DNA of 64,000 nucleotides from Candidatus Rifleibacteriota bacterium (GCA_015233565.1 JADFXM010000010.1:1-64000), one strand, 5' to 3'; positions 36,569-45,856 are shown, counted from the first letter of the stretch. Notes: generated by a model from the letters alone, not told the origin. Translations and numbers: made by a program.

Positions 36569-37447
36569 ATGCGAAAAGTACTACTGGGAATGGTTGTAAT
36601 GTTGTTAAGTGGATCTTTTTATTGTTTTGGAATGAATGCCAATGATGGAAATTTGAGCCGTGATGTCGAATTGTTTCAAATTTCTCAGAAGTATTGGAAT
36701 TTGAATGATCTAATGCTGAATTCAAATGATTCAGCAGGGAAAGCCCAATTGGAACAGAAGTATGATGCCCTTTCCGCTGATTATTCCAAAGCTGTTAAAG
36801 AAGTTTCCAATAAGCTTCTTCAAGGTTGGAGTTCTGATAGGGAGTATGTTCAACACTTCAGCGAAGTCTACAAGTCTTTGCCAACTGAAGCTAGAAGAGC
36901 TTTCTATCCAGCTTTAGAAGCCCTGAGAAATGAAGTTGTTTTGAATTCTGATTCCAGAAGTTTCGGTGGAAAAGATAAATTCAATCAATATTTCCCCGGC
37001 TACGGTTATGGTGATCCCGGAACCATGTACAGAAAAGGAAAAGAAGTTCTTCGTGAAGCTCGTGGGACCACTTGGCAAGAAGAAGAGAAGACTGTTTCCT
37101 CGAATTTGAATGTAAATCTCAATGTTACCCTTGATATTTTGAACATGCTCAAAGGTTTGTTTGAACATGGACATATTTCCAATTTGGTTGTCAACAGACA
37201 ATTTACCATGGACTATAATGGTGCTCCAATGGTCGTCTTCAATGTGTCCTTCACCAACACAAAACAAATGACCACCAAAACAAGAAGAAAATACGAAGTT
37301 GATAGAATTTGGTTCGAACTTTTCTCCGCTCCTCAATCACACAATGCTCAAGATGCGCAATGGCAATTGGTTGGAAAAACTTACGAAATCATCCAGGATC
37401 CTACCGGTGATGAATTTGTAGTAGTAATTAATCCCTCAACTAATTAA
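36569..37447 (+). CDS. Secreted protein of unknown function (module 2, paralogue of 33425-34348)
   Basis: This 292-residue protein has signal MRKVLLGMVVMLLSGSFYC, one residue different from its paralogue. Both share KYWNLN, YVQHFS, SLPxEAR/GRKAFYPALEALRNE, FPGYGYGDPG, REARGTTWQ and the C-terminal IQDPTGDEFVV. The middle loop around a GHISNLVVN segment and the C-terminus diverge most. It begins with GGAGG eight bases before ATG. No known domain was recognised. Pairing with a clostripain gene 39 bases downstream is conserved in both modules, which implies a functional link with the protease. Confidence 0.75.
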   Translation: MRKVLLGMVVMLLSGSFYCFGMNANDGNLSRDVELFQISQKYWNLNDLMLNSNDSAGKAQLEQKYDALSADYSKAVKEVSNKLLQGWSSDREYVQHFSEVYKSLPTEARRAFYPALEALRNEVVLNSDSRSFGGKDKFNQYFPGYGYGDPGTMYRKGKEVLREARGTTWQEEEKTVSSNLNVNLNVTLDILNMLKGLFEHGHISNLVVNRQFTMDYNGAPMVVFNVSFTNTKQMTTKTRRKYEVDRIWFELFSAPQSHNAQDAQWQLVGKTYEIIQDPTGDEFVVVINPSTN

Positions 37448-37486
37448 ACCATTTTTAAATATCTATAAAAGAAATTGGTGAAATTA

Positions 37487-38836
37487 ATGAGAATTAAGCT
37501 TTGCGTTATCACGGTAATCGCGATAATTTGCTTAACTTGTGCCGCCGCTTCGGCGGCGGCGCCAGCAAAGCCCTGGACGATTTTGATTTACATGAATTCC
37601 GATAACAATCTCGATCCTTATGGGCAGAAAAATTTGCAGCAGATGGCTTCGGTTGGAAGCAATGATTTTTTCAATATTGTTGTACTTTGTGATCGAAGAA
37701 ATGCTCCGGCTTCTTTAATTTATGTTGAGAAGAACAATCTCAAGGTTTTGAAGAATCTCGGTGAAATTGACATGGGAAATGTTGGGACGTTGATAAATTT
37801 TGCCAAAGAGAATATTGCAGCTTTCCCGGCCGATCATTATATCCTGGAAATATGGAATCACGGACAAGGCTGGAGAAATCCCAGCGAACAACCCATCTAC
37901 AAATGGATTTCACAAGATGAATCAAGTGGAAATCATATTACCGTAGAGGACTTGGGACATGCTTTGAGTGAAATCAAAAATTTTCTTGGGAAGAAACTTG
38001 ATGTTCTAGCCTATGATGCCTGTTTGATGCAGATGGTGGAAGTAGCATGTTCCATTAAAGGAAATGCTGATTACATCATGGGTTCAGAGGAAAGCATCCC
38101 TGGAAATGGTTTTCCATATGATACAATTTTGGAGAATTTCAAACCTGGGATGAGCACTATTGACCTGTGCAAAATGTGGATTGACAGTTATGTGCATTAT
38201 TACGCAACCACAGGTGATAAAACGACTCCTGCGACTCTTTCGCTTCTTGATGACAATCAATTGGCCGCACTTCAGGCTTCCCTTGATGAATTCGCCAAGA
38301 TTGCGATGGAAGGAACGTTTAATCAGCAGATCAAAAATGCTCTTGTTAATACTCAACGATATAGAAGCCAACAACACAAAGATCTGGGTGATTTATTGGT
38401 TAATTTGAAGAAGGAAATAGCTGATTCACGGTTTTCCAAAGCGATTCTTGATGTTGGAGATGCTTATTCCAGAGCTGTCATTTACAGTAATTTCAACAAT
38501 TACTTTATGAAAGCTGCGACAGGGATGTCGATCTATTTTCCTGAAACCAAAGCTGACTACGATCCGGAATATGATATTTGCGCTTATTCCAAAATATCTA
38601 TCTGGCATGAGATGCTGAAAAAGTATCTGGCTGGCTTGAGGGTAGATCAAATTATCGAAAGAACAATCTCAGGTGATTTAAGCGAATTAAGGTCATTTGT
38701 TCAAAATGACGCTAAACATGATTCTTTAACTGCTAATCTGTTGATTGAAAAATTGAATTTTGAAGCGTTTTCTGAACACGTTTTAAATGGAAGCCTTTCC
38801 AAAGAAGTTTCCAACCTTATACGGGAAATTAAATAA
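37487..38836 (+). CDS. Clostripain family (C11) cysteine protease, module 2
   Basis: 449 residues from ATG 37487 (GTG 37475 is less likely). It has a signal peptide ending in an alanine-rich stretch, then PWTILIYMNSDNNLDPYG. The catalytic His is in EIWNHGQGW (Gly to Asn beside the His compared with module 1) and the Cys in LAYDACLMQMVEVA, with YIMGSEESIPGNGFPYD after it. It is about 70% identical by eye to the 34859-36241 protein. The modules probably arose by tandem duplication of a two-gene unit with its promoter. Differences cluster at the start of the SEE segment, so specificity may have shifted. Confidence 0.9.
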   Translation: MRIKLCVITVIAIICLTCAAASAAAPAKPWTILIYMNSDNNLDPYGQKNLQQMASVGSNDFFNIVVLCDRRNAPASLIYVEKNNLKVLKNLGEIDMGNVGTLINFAKENIAAFPADHYILEIWNHGQGWRNPSEQPIYKWISQDESSGNHITVEDLGHALSEIKNFLGKKLDVLAYDACLMQMVEVACSIKGNADYIMGSEESIPGNGFPYDTILENFKPGMSTIDLCKMWIDSYVHYYATTGDKTTPATLSLLDDNQLAALQASLDEFAKIAMEGTFNQQIKNALVNTQRYRSQQHKDLGDLLVNLKKEIADSRFSKAILDVGDAYSRAVIYSNFNNYFMKAATGMSIYFPETKADYDPEYDICAYSKISIWHEMLKKYLAGLRVDQIIERTISGDLSELRSFVQNDAKHDSLTANLLIEKLNFEAFSEHVLNGSLSKEVSNLIREIK

Positions 38837-38855
38837 AACCAAACCCACATAGATA

Positions 38856-38875
38856 CCCCCCAATTTTTTGGGGGG
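38856..38875 (+). terminator. Short G/C hairpin after clostripain 2
   Basis: CCCCCC (38856-38861) and GGGGGG (38870-38875) with an AATTTTTT loop lie 20 bases after the stop. The U tract is short (TTCCT), so this is a weak or Rho-assisted terminator. Confidence 0.5.
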
Positions 38876-39035
38876 TTCCTAAAAAAAGTAATCAACAGTT
38901 TTTCAAGACTGTTTTTTTTGGAAAAATAAAAAAGTATCCAGCGTATTCTAAGTTTACAGTTCGGGCAAACCTTTGCCAAAAATAGCTTTTAAAACCAAAT
39001 CAATGGGATGAATTAAAAAGGTTCGAGGAAAAGAA

Positions 39036-40682
39036 ATGAAAAAAAGTTTGTTAGTAATAATGTTGTTATGTAATTTATTTGTGGTTTTTGCAAGTGAGGC
39101 AGTTGTGTTTTCAACTTCGCAAACGCCAAATAACGGGCCAACTACCAGACAAATCCAGCCAGATTTGCGCATAATTGAACGAATCCAGGGAAATTATCGT
39201 TCAGAAGGGCAAATTCAAGCTATTGCACTTGAAGAACAAGGACAACGCCTATCGAGCATTCGAGGCGAACTCTCTGAAGCAATTTCAGGAGATTTGTCCG
39301 AAGCTGCTCTGGCATATGTCTACAGTTTTTCAGATGTTTTTAATCTTCCCACCACTCCAGACCGTGGCTGGGAAATTAAAACCACTTCAGTTTCCGAAGA
39401 TAAGGGAACAACCCATGTAACTCTCAATTTAGAATTTGACAACGTTAAACTTTTCAAAAACACTGTTGGATTTCACTTTGGTTCGGATAAAGTGATAAAA
39501 CTTATCAATGGATCATTTCCGAAAATAGAGAAAATTGTTAAGAATCCCCTGATTTCCTCTGATGATGCAATTCAATTGGCAAAAAAGTTCGTTGGAACAA
39601 CCGGTTTGAGAATTCCCCCAGTTTTCGAATCTGTATTTTATGCGGAAAATGGAACTGCTATGTTTTCATATCTTGTCAAATTGGCCTCAAAAGAACCTCT
39701 TGGTGATTATGAAGTCGTAATTAACGCACAGACTGGCGAAAAACTTTCCCTTCAAAATCAAATGGATTTCCTAGGAATATCTGGAAAAGGGTCCGTTTAT
39801 GTCAGCAATCCAAAACATTGCAGTGTAACGGTTGAACCCTTGCCAAACCTAACTTCCACTTCTCTTTCGGGGGCATATTGTGAAATTAATAATGAAAAGG
39901 CAAGCGTAACAACCAACGCTAACCATGAATATGTTTTCGATCCCAAAGATGTTCATTTTGACGAAGTAAACGCATATTATCACGTTAATCGAATTCATGA
40001 TTTTTTCAAATCTTTGGGCTTCAACGGGCTGGATAGCCCCATGAAGACAGTTGTCCATTTTCAAGCAAAACCGGATCAGGCCTATTACAGTGTTCAGGAA
40101 GGCAGAATGGTGTTTGGAGATGGAGTAAAATATAACGATTTGGCCATGGAAGAAGCAGTTTTTTATCACGAATATTCCCATGCTGCGATGAAGAAAATTG
40201 TTGTAGTTGACTATGCAAATGAATCCGGTGCCATCAATGAAGGACAAGCTGATTATTTCGCCTGCTCACTCAGTAATGACCCCATTATTGGCGAATGGGC
40301 CGCTTCCAAAGACAAAGAAAGTTATTTCAGGAAAATTGAAAATGTTTTGCATTATCCTGAAGCGCTTGTTTACGAAGTTCATGCTGACGGAAGAATTTGG
40401 GCTGGCTGCTGCTGGGATCTCAGAAAGTCCCTGGGTGCTGAAATTTCTGATATACTTATTCATAAGAGTTTTTATTTCCTAAAGCCGCAAAATCCGGAAT
40501 TTTTCGATGGCTACAACGCATTGTTAGCCGCTGACAAGTCGATTAACGGTGGAAAATACCAAGCTGCCATTACCGACGTTTTCCAAAAACGCGGAATTGC
40601 AAAAACCAGAATGGATGGATTTGTTTTCGATTCCTCTGATCTTGCACAAATGAGGAAATTTTCAAATTTACAAGGTGAGTGA
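39036..40682 (+). CDS. Thermolysin-like (M4/M36-type) secreted metalloprotease
   Basis: This 548-residue precursor has a signal peptide (1-19), an FTP-like propeptide region (~60-150, with AALAYVYSFSDVFNLP) and a PepSY-like domain (~150-240, ending in YEVVINAQTGEKL). The zinc-protease domain then has H378-E379-Y-S-H382 and the third ligand E402 in NEGQADYFA. These are gluzincin hallmarks shared by M4, M36 and related families. The domain after the HExxH is short and the canonical C-terminal catalytic His was not clearly located; HADGR (about 453) is a candidate. The next gene starts two bases after its stop and encodes a secreted partner. It belongs to the secreted-protease island with the two clostripains. 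Confidence 0.82.
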   Translation: MKKSLLVIMLLCNLFVVFASEAVVFSTSQTPNNGPTTRQIQPDLRIIERIQGNYRSEGQIQAIALEEQGQRLSSIRGELSEAISGDLSEAALAYVYSFSDVFNLPTTPDRGWEIKTTSVSEDKGTTHVTLNLEFDNVKLFKNTVGFHFGSDKVIKLINGSFPKIEKIVKNPLISSDDAIQLAKKFVGTTGLRIPPVFESVFYAENGTAMFSYLVKLASKEPLGDYEVVINAQTGEKLSLQNQMDFLGISGKGSVYVSNPKHCSVTVEPLPNLTSTSLSGAYCEINNEKASVTTNANHEYVFDPKDVHFDEVNAYYHVNRIHDFFKSLGFNGLDSPMKTVVHFQAKPDQAYYSVQEGRMVFGDGVKYNDLAMEEAVFYHEYSHAAMKKIVVVDYANESGAINEGQADYFACSLSNDPIIGEWAASKDKESYFRKIENVLHYPEALVYEVHADGRIWAGCCWDLRKSLGAEISDILIHKSFYFLKPQNPEFFDGYNALLAADKSINGGKYQAAITDVFQKRGIAKTRMDGFVFDSSDLAQMRKFSNLQGE

Positions 40683-40684
40683 GT

Positions 40685-41512
40685 ATGAGAAAATTAATTT
40701 TAGGACTGTTGATTTTTATTATCGGATTTGGAACTCAGTTATCAGCGATCCCCTATAACGCAGGAACATATGTCGTTGATGTCGAAATCTATAACCGAAA
40801 TTCGCTATTGATTCCTGACGGTTATGCGAAAGTACATTTAAAAGGAAATGTAATAACTGGAAAAGTAGAAGCCCCCGGTTATGAAACAAGTGAATTTGAA
40901 ATTGCTGTTGATGGTGGTCAAACCTATTTCAAAAGAATCGTTGTACTGAATGACATTCCCAAGCAAATCGATGTATATACTTTTATCGGGGAACCAGTAA
41001 AATCAGCTTACGTTGATAATCGGCAATATGGTTTTACTGCAAAAGACTACGGATTATCAGTTTTTATTCCCCAGAAGGCTTGGCCCAATCCATGTCCTCA
41101 GAACATAAAAGTTATCGACGAATTATTTGGGACTCCAATTAACTACACCTGCGAAATCGCCAGTCAAACCGATGAGTTCATTTGTGTCAAAATGGCCATT
41201 CCTCGGGATGCGATCATGATGTGTGGAAAAAGAATTTTTGTAATGATTAATGATGAAGGCGGACATAATGCAGTTGACGGAAACGAAATTGATAGTGCCA
41301 TTAAATTGAATGTCGATAGGTTGAAAAACACAGAAAACAGCAATAACCCACTAACTCGCACCTTATCAGAGGATTTTGCCCAATTTATTTTCAATGCTAC
41401 TAGTGCAGAAAAATTGATAGATTATTCGAAGAAATATGGTCCACTTCCAGATTCATTATCCAAGAAAATTGAAACTTCAGAAAAATTCCGCTTGCTACAC
41501 GGTGAGAAATAA
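40685..41512 (+). CDS. Secreted protein of unknown function, coupled to the metalloprotease
   Basis: 276 residues from ATG 40685, two bases after the metalloprotease stop, so expression is coupled. A signal peptide (about 1-22) is followed by a beta-rich region that looks like a regulatory-like or Ig-like sandwich (IPDGYAKVHLKG, VEAPGYETSEFEI). A middle region has two cysteine pairs possible (CPQNIKV, CEIASQ, CVKMAI, MMCGKR), and the tail is helical and charged. I recognise no family. Its position suggests an inhibitor, chaperone or binding partner of the metalloprotease. Confidence 0.65.
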   Translation: MRKLILGLLIFIIGFGTQLSAIPYNAGTYVVDVEIYNRNSLLIPDGYAKVHLKGNVITGKVEAPGYETSEFEIAVDGGQTYFKRIVVLNDIPKQIDVYTFIGEPVKSAYVDNRQYGFTAKDYGLSVFIPQKAWPNPCPQNIKVIDELFGTPINYTCEIASQTDEFICVKMAIPRDAIMMCGKRIFVMINDEGGHNAVDGNEIDSAIKLNVDRLKNTENSNNPLTRTLSEDFAQFIFNATSAEKLIDYSKKYGPLPDSLSKKIETSEKFRLLHGEK

Positions 41513-41582
41513 AAAAATCAGGTCGAAAATTTGATAGGATTTCAAATTTGAGCTAATTCAAAATTTGTAATCGCAAGACAGA

Positions 41583-41620
41583 ACAGTCGATGTTGCATTG
41601 ATGGCGACGTCGGCTGTTTT
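41583..41620 (+). terminator. Terminator at the end of the protease island
   Basis: ACAGTCGATGTTGC (41583-41596) pairs with GCGACGTCGGCTGT (41604-41617) over 14 pairs with G-U wobble, followed by TTTTGT. The remaining gap (41621-42074) has no supportable gene; a GAAGGTGTGAAA-like block (inverted) occurs near 41950. Confidence 0.72.
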
Positions 41621-42074
41621 GTATAGGATCTTCCAAGGCAATTTACCCCTTAAAAGCCGATAGATAAACCAAAAGACAGCAAAAAAAAGTAGGATTTGTA
41701 GGCATTAAAAATAATTTCTTTCCCGTATTGAAAAGTGTTCTCAAAAAAATTAAAAAGTGATTGAAACTTTGCGTTGGTTCAAAATCTTTAAAGGATCTTT
41801 TGTAGGCAGGCTTCTTTTTTTGATTCTTTTCAACCACTGCGGAGAAGCTGGTTTTGGGTTTTTTTTTTAAGTATTTTTGGAAGATCCGATATATGGAAAA
41901 TCTTGTCTTGTGAAGCTTTCGGAGTTAGTATCTTTTTTTAATTTTTTTTTCACACCTTCAAGGCAAGCGGGAATTTTTGATCAAATCCGGATACAAGGAC
42001 TTTTTGATTACTGATGGCGTAGACTTTCCTCAGTCGTCTTTAGAAATAAACTATACGTCTTCCTTGGATTTGAT

Positions 42075-42213
42075 CAGCGATTCTTGGTGAGTCGTTGCGA
42101 TTGTTTTTGAGAGCCATTTTGAGCAATGTTCAAAAAACTAATTATTCCGATAAATTTCGTAGCAAAAGTCAGTAATAGCTATATTTTGCGAGAAAACTCG
42201 CCGAGAATTGCTG
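42075..42213 (+). mobile_element. MITE family 3, copy with 8-bp target duplication
   Basis: This 139-bp element has ends CAGCGATTCTTGGTGAGT and, inverted, CAGCAATTCTCGGCGAGT. GGATTTGA flanks it at 42066-42073 and 42214-42221, with one extra T at the left junction. It inserted almost at the stop codon of the neighbouring minus-strand gene (42223). Confidence 0.9.
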
Positions 42214-42222
42214 GGATTTGAC

Positions 42223-42492
42223 TCAGCCTTTTGACTTTGTTCCTGAGTAGACAAAAGCATTTTGAATCATTTTGATGAAAGTGGGATTGTCGACTCCGAC
42301 AATTTTCCCGCAAGTACAAACAATGTTTTCCCCTGATACCTGAAGGTTGAAAATTCGGGTTATTCTTTTTTTGTGGCAAACCAGAACTTCACCGTGTCCA
42401 ATTTTTTCATATTTCCAGAGTTTTGTTTTGCAGGCGGCGCATCTAATCAGTAGCATAAATAGCAGAATACCGAATCCGATTCGAATTGTCAA
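42223..42492 (-). CDS. Small cysteine-rich (zinc-ribbon-like) protein
   Basis: Up to 89 residues. A hydrophobic N-terminal stretch is followed by RCAACKTKLWKYEKIGHGEV, a CHKKRI segment and CTCGKIVGVD, then a conserved-looking MIQNAFVYSGTK tail. Two CxxC-type knuckles plus a lone Cys suggest a small zinc ribbon. The TTG start at 42492 has AGGAAG eight bases upstream. The ATG at 42456 would remove the hydrophobic stretch but lacks a ribosome site. I believe similar small proteins occur in other bacteria, but I cannot name a function. The mobile element inserted just after the stop. Confidence 0.6.
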   Translation of the reverse strand: MTIRIGFGILLFMLLIRCAACKTKLWKYEKIGHGEVLVCHKKRITRIFNLQVSGENIVCTCGKIVGVDNPTFIKMIQNAFVYSGTKSKG

Positions 42493-42875
42493 AATACAGA
42501 CTTCCTAATTCCGAATGACTTTAAATGGCACTTTTTTACCTAGAAAACATTGAAATGAAGACAAATTCTTCAACAAAAAGTGCTATTTCAATTTCCTGCA
42601 GTTAGTCGTCAAACACTGATCTATTCAAATACGGATCAGGAGATCTGAAATAGGGTATTCTTTTATGAATTTTTGAGATATCAATTTATCTTGCTGCGAT
42701 GATGGCTGCCACATATGACTTTAAAGTGACCTCTGATGCTATTTTTAATCTAAGTTTTGCCAATTTTTTTCTTGAAAGTAGTTCCTTTTCGTTTTCGGTT
42801 AATGTTATATTGCCGGTACAGCTTGGGTTTCAGTTTTTGAAATTTAAGCATAGAAAAAAAATAAGGGAGAAGTTT

Positions 42876-43577
42876 GTGCGAATTCTAATTGCTTCACTGG
42901 TTTTAGCATTATCGACTTGCATGCTTTATGGACAAGACGGTTTTGACCCAGCTTATGTCAAAACATTTGGAAAAGGGGTAGTTTTAGCTTCCAACAAGGG
43001 ATATCCGGAATATAAAAAATTAGACCCAAGTAAAATTAAATTCAAGAAGGGTGTTTGTTTTATTAAACCTTCAGAGGGTAAAACTCTCGACATCAGATAT
43101 ATTCTTCCGGAAGGGGTTGATGTTTCCAAGATCATTCAGAAGCTCAAGGCGGAGCAACCCGAGAACGCAAAATTTCAGGATGGCGAAGATCAAAGTTACT
43201 GGGACCTATGGATTTCTCACGACAGCAAAGGAACTCCAAATTTTGATGCCTCCAAACCTTGGCCAATAAAACTCGGAGATATTCCAAAATGGGGCCCAAG
43301 AGCTTCTTTATGGTATCCTCTCACCGATGATGTTACGACCGGAGGCGCAATTTGGGCTGATCTCAGTTCTGAATTCTACGATTGGTTGCCCACTGCCAAA
43401 CCCGGTTGGAAGATTTGGGTGTCCGTTTCCTTTGGTTTCAACTACAAAGCTAACGCTGGAGAGATTGAAAACAAGTGGGATCCTGATAAACGGAAGTTCA
43501 TCCAGGTTAAATCAACCGGAGCGCTTGGTTTCGTGAAATCTGCCCCAATAATGGCGGGCACTATTGAGATTGAGTAA
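42876..43577 (+). CDS. Secreted protein of unknown function
   Basis: I place the start at GTG 42876, because AAGGGAGA lies six bases upstream and a signal peptide (about 1-20, ending at MLYGQ) begins there; an ATG at 42699 would give an implausible N-terminus. The mature 214-residue part is rich in Trp, Lys and Asp, with beta-strand patterns (LDIRYILPEGVDV, YWDLWISHDS, WKIWVSVSFGFNY). It has no cysteines or catalytic motif that I recognise. It is followed by a strong terminator and has no operon partner. Confidence 0.7.
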   Translation: MRILIASLVLALSTCMLYGQDGFDPAYVKTFGKGVVLASNKGYPEYKKLDPSKIKFKKGVCFIKPSEGKTLDIRYILPEGVDVSKIIQKLKAEQPENAKFQDGEDQSYWDLWISHDSKGTPNFDASKPWPIKLGDIPKWGPRASLWYPLTDDVTTGGAIWADLSSEFYDWLPTAKPGWKIWVSVSFGFNYKANAGEIENKWDPDKRKFIQVKSTGALGFVKSAPIMAGTIEIE

Positions 43578-43623
43578 ACAATTTATTCAATGAAAGTTTA
43601 AACCAACTAATACCAATAACAAC

Positions 43624-43669
43624 AAAAGGCATTTCAAAAAGTATATTTCATTTTTGAAATGCCTTTTTT
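43624..43669. terminator. Bidirectional Rho-independent terminator
   Basis: AAAAGGCATTTCAAAAA (43624-43640) pairs with the inverse arm ending in GAAATGCCTTTTTT, giving a long stem flanked by A and T runs, 47 bases after the preceding stop. Confidence 0.9.
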
Positions 43670-43884
43670 GCATTTTACCAATTATTATTAATCCGTAGGT
43701 ATGCTTAAATCCTCCAAAAAAAGATTTTCCATAAAATCATTGGAAAGCGTTGGACGTTTTTCTGAATATTCAATTTTTTTCGAATAAGGTTGCTTCATCG
43801 CCTTTGGCTCCCAACGTTGTCGGAAAATTTCTTCAGCAGCCAAGAAGATTGAAACCCACGAACTAATTATGAATGGTATTATAC

Positions 43885-44014
43885 GAGACTGTCGAAAAAT
43901 TCCCTATTTTTCATACTTTTATGTACCTATTCGAATTTTCGCCTCGCTTTTTGGCATCAACATCGAGCCGCGTTGTAACGAACAAAATGTCCCGAGATTT
44001 TTCAACAGCTTCTC
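43885..44014 (+). mobile_element. MITE family 5 (GACTGTCGAAAAAT ends)
   Basis: This ~130-bp element has ends GAGACTGTCGAAAAAT and, inverted, GAGAAGCTGTTGAAAAAT. It shares internal blocks with 55071-55193 (plus) and 51296-51421 (minus): TATGTACCTNNNC, TTTTCGCCTCGC and AACAAAATNTNCCGAGATT. No coding capacity or clear target duplication is seen. Confidence 0.72.
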
Positions 44015-44050
44015 TACCCGTAGTTCCAAGGAAAACGCATTTTATTTGAA

Positions 44051-45382
44051 CTATTTCGAAGCAGGGTTATCCACGCGTCCGAGAAAAAGAATTGTGCCAG
44101 TTACTCGATCTCGAATAAAGAAAAGAAACGGGCGATTGAACTCTACCAAAGTATAATCCTGGGCGGGAGCAGCAGTTCCAATTATCACAATAGCGGTAGC
44201 GGCTGCGGCTTCTGTGCCATCTTCGTAAACGCTTATGAATGCTTGATGAATAACGTCTGAAATGCAAAGTTTTGCGAAGGAAGTAATTCCGGAAAAATCT
44301 GCTGCATCAGTAAACGGGATCTGCATACCAAGGGCTTTGAGGGTATCTGCTAAAGTCAATTCTGCGGAAAACTTGAACTTTGGCAACCTGATTCTCACCG
44401 CTTTTGAGGTAAGAGTTCCAATAATTGATTGCCACTTGGCTGAATTGAGGCTGGCAGAAAAAGCTTGTTCGGTTCCAGTGGCTGGAAGGATCAAAACCAA
44501 ACTAACATTGTTTCCATCGTAAGGTAGCTCAACAGCTTGCCAAAGATCTCCTTGGGAATAAGAAAACGCTCCAGTTTGATTCATCATTGATACACCGACG
44601 GAGGGCCCATCAGCACAGATAAATGATGCGGAAGCTGTTAAGGATTTTTCGAATTTATGCAGCCAGTCAGCTTTAAAATAGACCGCATTAGTTAAAACTA
44701 ATTGGGTTGATCGTAGTATTTCGGTCATTCCTGGAGCGAGAAGTTCTGTAATTTTCTGCTCGGTCATTGATGCAACCCAGGCATTTATTGCTACGCGGGC
44801 AATCTCTGGATCTTTGGCAAAATCAAGGATGTGGACCCCGGCATCATAATTTAATGCCAGTGTGTCCAGGAAACTGGACAAAAAAGTTAATCCTTTCTGG
44901 CACCATAATGAATTGGCAATTCGGAAAATGAATCCGGTACTCCCGCTCCCTCGGCTTGCCAATGCAAGGTCAAGCGCATTACATGCAGCGTGTAATCGAT
45001 CGGGAGAAAGCGTAAACTGCAGCGCGGAATCCATTTGACGTGCTGTTTCACCGATTGCTCCTGCTCGAGCCATTCCAAGAGCCTGCCAGATGCTGAAAGG
45101 CGAAAAGAACAAATTCCCGGAATTTTTGCTCAAAATTGAAAAGATATTAAGAGAAAAATTTTGTTCGTCATTTGCCAGCTCTGATAGTTCCGAAGCTTGG
45201 ACATTTGGGTGGGTTTGACGTTGGAGATTCGATCGAACAAGGTCCCCAGTGTCTTGAGCTGGTTGGATGGGAGTTGGTGAAATTGGGTTGGTTCCACTAC
45301 CATCATTACCACCTCCACCGCCACATCCGCAAGATAAAATGGCCAAAAACAAAAAGAAAGTGACTATAAAACGTCGTGGCAT
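44051..45382 (-). CDS. Serpin, lipoprotein type
   Basis: This 443-residue protein starts at ATG 45382 with GGAGGT upstream. The signal ends in LSCGCGGGG, a lipobox followed by a Gly/Pro linker, so it should be membrane-tethered. The serpin fold follows: NLFFSPFSIWQALGMARAGA, TQLVLTNAVYFKADW, and the reactive-loop hinge VYEDGTEAAAATA followed by a FNRPFLFFIRD end. The hinge has the small residues required for loop insertion, so it is probably inhibitory. By counting from the hinge Glu (P17), P1-P1' falls near IIGT-AAP, suggesting elastase- or subtilisin-like targets. The distal loop is about four residues longer than in alpha-1-antitrypsin. It may protect the cell from its own or foreign proteases. 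Confidence 0.9.
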   Translation of the reverse strand: MPRRFIVTFFLFLAILSCGCGGGGGNDGSGTNPISPTPIQPAQDTGDLVRSNLQRQTHPNVQASELSELANDEQNFSLNIFSILSKNSGNLFFSPFSIWQALGMARAGAIGETARQMDSALQFTLSPDRLHAACNALDLALASRGSGSTGFIFRIANSLWCQKGLTFLSSFLDTLALNYDAGVHILDFAKDPEIARVAINAWVASMTEQKITELLAPGMTEILRSTQLVLTNAVYFKADWLHKFEKSLTASASFICADGPSVGVSMMNQTGAFSYSQGDLWQAVELPYDGNNVSLVLILPATGTEQAFSASLNSAKWQSIIGTLTSKAVRIRLPKFKFSAELTLADTLKALGMQIPFTDAADFSGITSFAKLCISDVIHQAFISVYEDGTEAAAATAIVIIGTAAPAQDYTLVEFNRPFLFFIRDRVTGTILFLGRVDNPASK

Positions 45383-45408
45383 CGTAACCTCCATAAAAGA
45401 TGATGTCC

Positions 45409-45437
45409 AGGATATTGAACCTGGTTTAAATTGTCAA
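45409..45437 (-). promoter_or_regulatory. Sigma-70-type promoter of the serpin gene
   Basis: On the minus strand TTGACA (45437-45432), 17 bases, TATCCT (45414-45409), then the GGAGGT ribosome site and ATG 45382, giving a leader of about 20 bases. Confidence 0.68.
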
Positions 45438-45472
45438 CCTGAATTCCCGCAGATTTTATAACTAGGCGCTTC

Positions 45473-45700
45473 TTAAACCGAAGTTCCGGACGCAAAATCT
45501 ATTGAAATCCTGATCTGTAAACGAATTTAAGGCATTTTTCAGACGGTTTTTATTGGACAGTAGGAAAACCCTTGAAACCATCTTCAAATGCTATTTTCAG
45601 GCGTCAAATTTACATGGACAGAAAAAACAGGCAAAAAAGGCTTCTTTTTGGCTTCAGGTCATAACAAGAGGGCTTTTTCACTCGGGAACTTCGGCTTAAA
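45473..45700. mobile_element. MITE-like family 7 (TTAAACCGAAGTTCC ends)
   Basis: TTAAACCGAAGTTCC begins it and GGAACTTCGGCTTAA ends it, a 15-bp imperfect terminal inverted repeat over about 228 bp. A second copy at 52374-52607 has the same ends and an internal TTTACATGGACAG block. No target duplication is clear. Confidence 0.65.
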
Positions 45701-45856
45701 GAGCATCGTTAGTATATTTGTAAACATGTTGCCCCCAAATACATAGTTAGAATTGCAACTATGACAATTTTTACAAAATGCTCATGAAATCTAACATTAA
45801 TCTGTTTAGTAATAATTTTTCCGGGAAATCAGGATGTCAAGAGTCGGGCGTATTAT

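Noticed and set aside
42699..42875. N-terminal extension of the secreted protein from ATG 42699
   Set aside because: The extension hides the signal peptide, while GTG 42876 has a good ribosome site and begins the signal exactly.
44067..45324. Several frames antisense to or shifted within the serpin gene
   Set aside because: The serpin frame has full-length family similarity, so the others are shadows.
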